From positions 335,494 to 399,493 of the forward strand of contig JADJMO010000007.1 in assembly GCA_016709545.1 (NCBI GenBank): a stretch of DNA of 64,000 nt, read 5' to 3'. A program made the translations under genes and the position numbers. The notes beneath the pieces were generated by a model, which searched no databases, was not told where the DNA came from, and saw only the letters and a program-made list of their open reading frames with translations. The first letter of the stretch is position 1; each line of letters opens with the position of its first letter. Below, one piece after another: positions 62,340 through 64,000 of this stretch. This stretch comes from Myxococcales bacterium (lineage in GTDB: Bacteria; Myxococcota_A; Polyangia; Polyangiales; JADJMO01).

Positions 62340-64000
62340 TCAGAGGTGCGCGCCGAGCGTGAACAAGATCGTGCGCGGGGCGCCGACGGTCACGTGGCGC
62401 TCCGGCACGAGCCCCGTGTTCGCGCCGAAGCGCGACGCGTAGACGAACTGGCCGTCGAACCAGCGCGCGCCGAGGAGGTTGAAGCAGTCGACGCCGAGCT
62501 CGAGCTCGGCGAGTCGCACGCCCGCGGAGGCGTCGACCAGGAACACGTCTTCGCCGCGTTCGCCGTAGGGGAGCGGCCGGTTCACGAGCGAGGTGAGCGC
62601 GACGCCGAGCTTGCCGAACAGCGCCCGACGGCCCAGGTGGCCGAGCTCCGGGGTGAACGACAGGTCGCTCCGCGCGACGAGCTGGGGCACGTAGGGGAGC
62701 AGATCGCCGACCGCGTAGCCGTCGCCGGCCGCGGTGAAGGTCGCGCGGGTGTAGGTGAGCGAGTGGCTCGACACGAACCACGGCTGCGGCTTCAGCACGA
62801 TCTCCGGCGGCCCCGCCGATCCGCCGCGTGGCGGGCACGCGCTGGTTGCGCGCGGTCGCGGGGTCGAAGGCGAGGTCGTCGGAGAGGCTCGTGTGGAACA
62901 CCGAGGCGCTGGCGGCGACGACGGACACCTCGCTCCAGCGCACGCCGAGCTCGAGCGAGCGGACGGTGGTGAACGGGGTGCGCTCGCCGTCGGCGAGGGC
63001 GCGCGCCTGGGGAGAACGAAACCCCTCGCCGTAGCTCGCGACCACGTGCAGCGCCGAGACCGCGCGCAGATCGACGGTGAGCTTCTTGCCGAGGTGCGCG
63101 CCCTGGGCGGAGCGCGCCTCGCCACCTTGGTCCGACGTCTGGTAGGCGAGCCCGTCGAGGCGGAACCCACCGCGGAGCACGAGGCGGGGCAGGGGGCGCA
63201 GCGCGAGATCCACGAACGCCCCGACGTCGGTCGCGACGATCTTCGCGAGCACCTGCGTGCGGGTCACGCGACCGTCGAGCGTGGCGAGGCGGCGCTGGGC
63301 CTGGTCGACGAGGTCGGTACGGAGCGCGAAGCCGACCTCGAGGGTGTCCTTCTCCGAGAGCAGCGAGAGCTTGCGCTGGTGGTGGCCGGTGGCGCCGAAG
63401 GTCCACGCGCGGTTCTCCTGCTGGGTCGTGTCACCATTGGCAGGATCCTCGAGCGCTCCGGTGAAGTCCTGGCGCAGCAGCAGCGAGCGGTGCACGAGGT
63501 AGGGGGCGAGCGACCAGTGCGCGCCCGGCTCGTCGTGGCCGAAGTCGAGGACCAGCTGCGCGCGCGAAGACGCGCCGCCCTGGTGCGGGTCGTAGGTCGA
63601 GAACCGGTCGAGACCGCGCGCGAGGTCCGCGACCCGCAACACGCCGGCCGAGTCGAAGCGCGAGGCGAACGCGGTGGCGAGGACGCGGAGCGAGGTGGCG
63701 TGCCCGAGGGAGAAGACGTGCTGGCCGAGGGCGCTCGCGCGCTGGGCGGCGCGCGACGGGCCGAACCCGTCGGTGGACCAGGCCTCGGCGGCGGCGAACG
63801 TGGCCTCCGGCGCATCCTTCGGGTGGTAGGCGAGGAACAGTCGCCGCTCGCCGAACGAGCCGTAGGTGAGCTTCGCCGTGGCGCCGGGCTCGTCCCAGCC
63901 GAGGTCGAAGCGCAGCGTGCCCGCGACCGCGAAATCGCCCTGCCGTGGGTCGTAGGTGCCCGGCGTCGAGCGCACCTCGCGGATCACCTCGGGCATCACG
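62340..64000 (-). CDS. TonB-dependent receptor, partial, one apparent indel
   Basis: This is the C-terminal part of an outer-membrane beta-barrel receptor that takes up substrates such as iron complexes or vitamins using energy from TonB-ExbB-ExbD. Only barrel strands are seen; the plug domain is beyond the window. Strand pattern and aromatic girdles are clear in LRVLATAFASRFDSAGVL, VVASYGEGFRSPQARALADG and the C-terminal RTILFTLGAHL. Near the C4 run at 62811-62814 the frame must shift; deleting one base links ATRRIG to GPPEIVLKPQPWFVSSH. Its stop lies immediately next to that of the sigma factor, in convergent orientation. Substrate unknown. Confidence 0.8.

Overview
The window is a high-GC bacterial chromosome segment, most likely from a Myxococcota member of the class Polyangia. 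The evidence is the combination of an MglA-type gliding GTPase, a PilY1/minor-pilin operon, paired ExbB/ExbD/ExbD cassettes, an ECF42 sigma factor with its DGPF partner, a CPBP protease, and many secreted lipoproteins whose lipidated Cys is followed by Asp/Gly/Thr-rich linkers. This placement is inference from gene content. No rRNA, tRNA, CRISPR array, prophage or plasmid functions were seen.

Layout. 0-5 kb, minus strand: ridA, an unknown gene, recN and a cyclic-nucleotide-binding protein. 5-9 kb, plus strand: two lipoproteins (discoidin-like; thrombospondin-3/VWA). 9-11.3 kb: a RayT-type transposase with short repeats beside a decayed metallopeptidase-like gene. 11.3-18.9 kb, minus strand: minor pilin operon fimU-pilV-pilW-pilX-pilY1 plus a lipoprotein, with a sigma-54-like element in front. 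19-23.5 kb: two translationally coupled pairs (lipoprotein/MOSC; FG-GAP lipoprotein/secreted protein). 23.5-28.1 kb: a substrate-binding protein, a coupled globin/hotdog pair followed by a desaturase, trpS and a RIC/YtfE-like protein. 28.4-34.5 kb: lipoproteins, YggX, and a LysR regulator divergent from an AhpD-like and a PNPOx-like gene. 34-46.8 kb: two divergent ExbB-ExbD-ExbD cassettes; the minus arm continues into cytochrome c, GNAT, phospholipase C and cupin genes, and the plus arm leads to a membrane protein, a CPBP protease, a LeuA-family enzyme, a disordered protein and an MglA-like GTPase with a long C-terminal extension. 46.9-53.7 kb: class V aminotransferase, fibro-slime lipoprotein, beta-propeller protein, NlpC/P60-like hydrolase and small lipoproteins. 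53.7-64 kb: AidB-like/EVE pair, SDR/murB pair, phospholipase D, hflX, a DGPF/ECF42 module and a TonB receptor running off the window.

How the genes fit together. The strongest theme is surface motility and cell-envelope energetics: type IV pilus tip and priming proteins, two TolQ/TolR-type proton motors with the one-ExbB/two-ExbD composition of the Myxococcus AglRQS gliding motor, and an MglA-family GTPase on the same arm. The rest is housekeeping (recN, trpS, murB, hflX, ridA), stress functions (RIC, YggX, AhpD-like, AidB-like) and envelope proteins.

Two window-wide patterns matter to a reader. First, seven otherwise intact genes each carry one small frame-breaking indel, mostly in a homopolymer; this looks like residual sequencing error, not gene decay. 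Second, eleven genes on both strands have a TANNNT hexamer ending exactly 6 or 7 nt before the start codon and no Shine-Dalgarno sequence, the signature of leaderless transcription.
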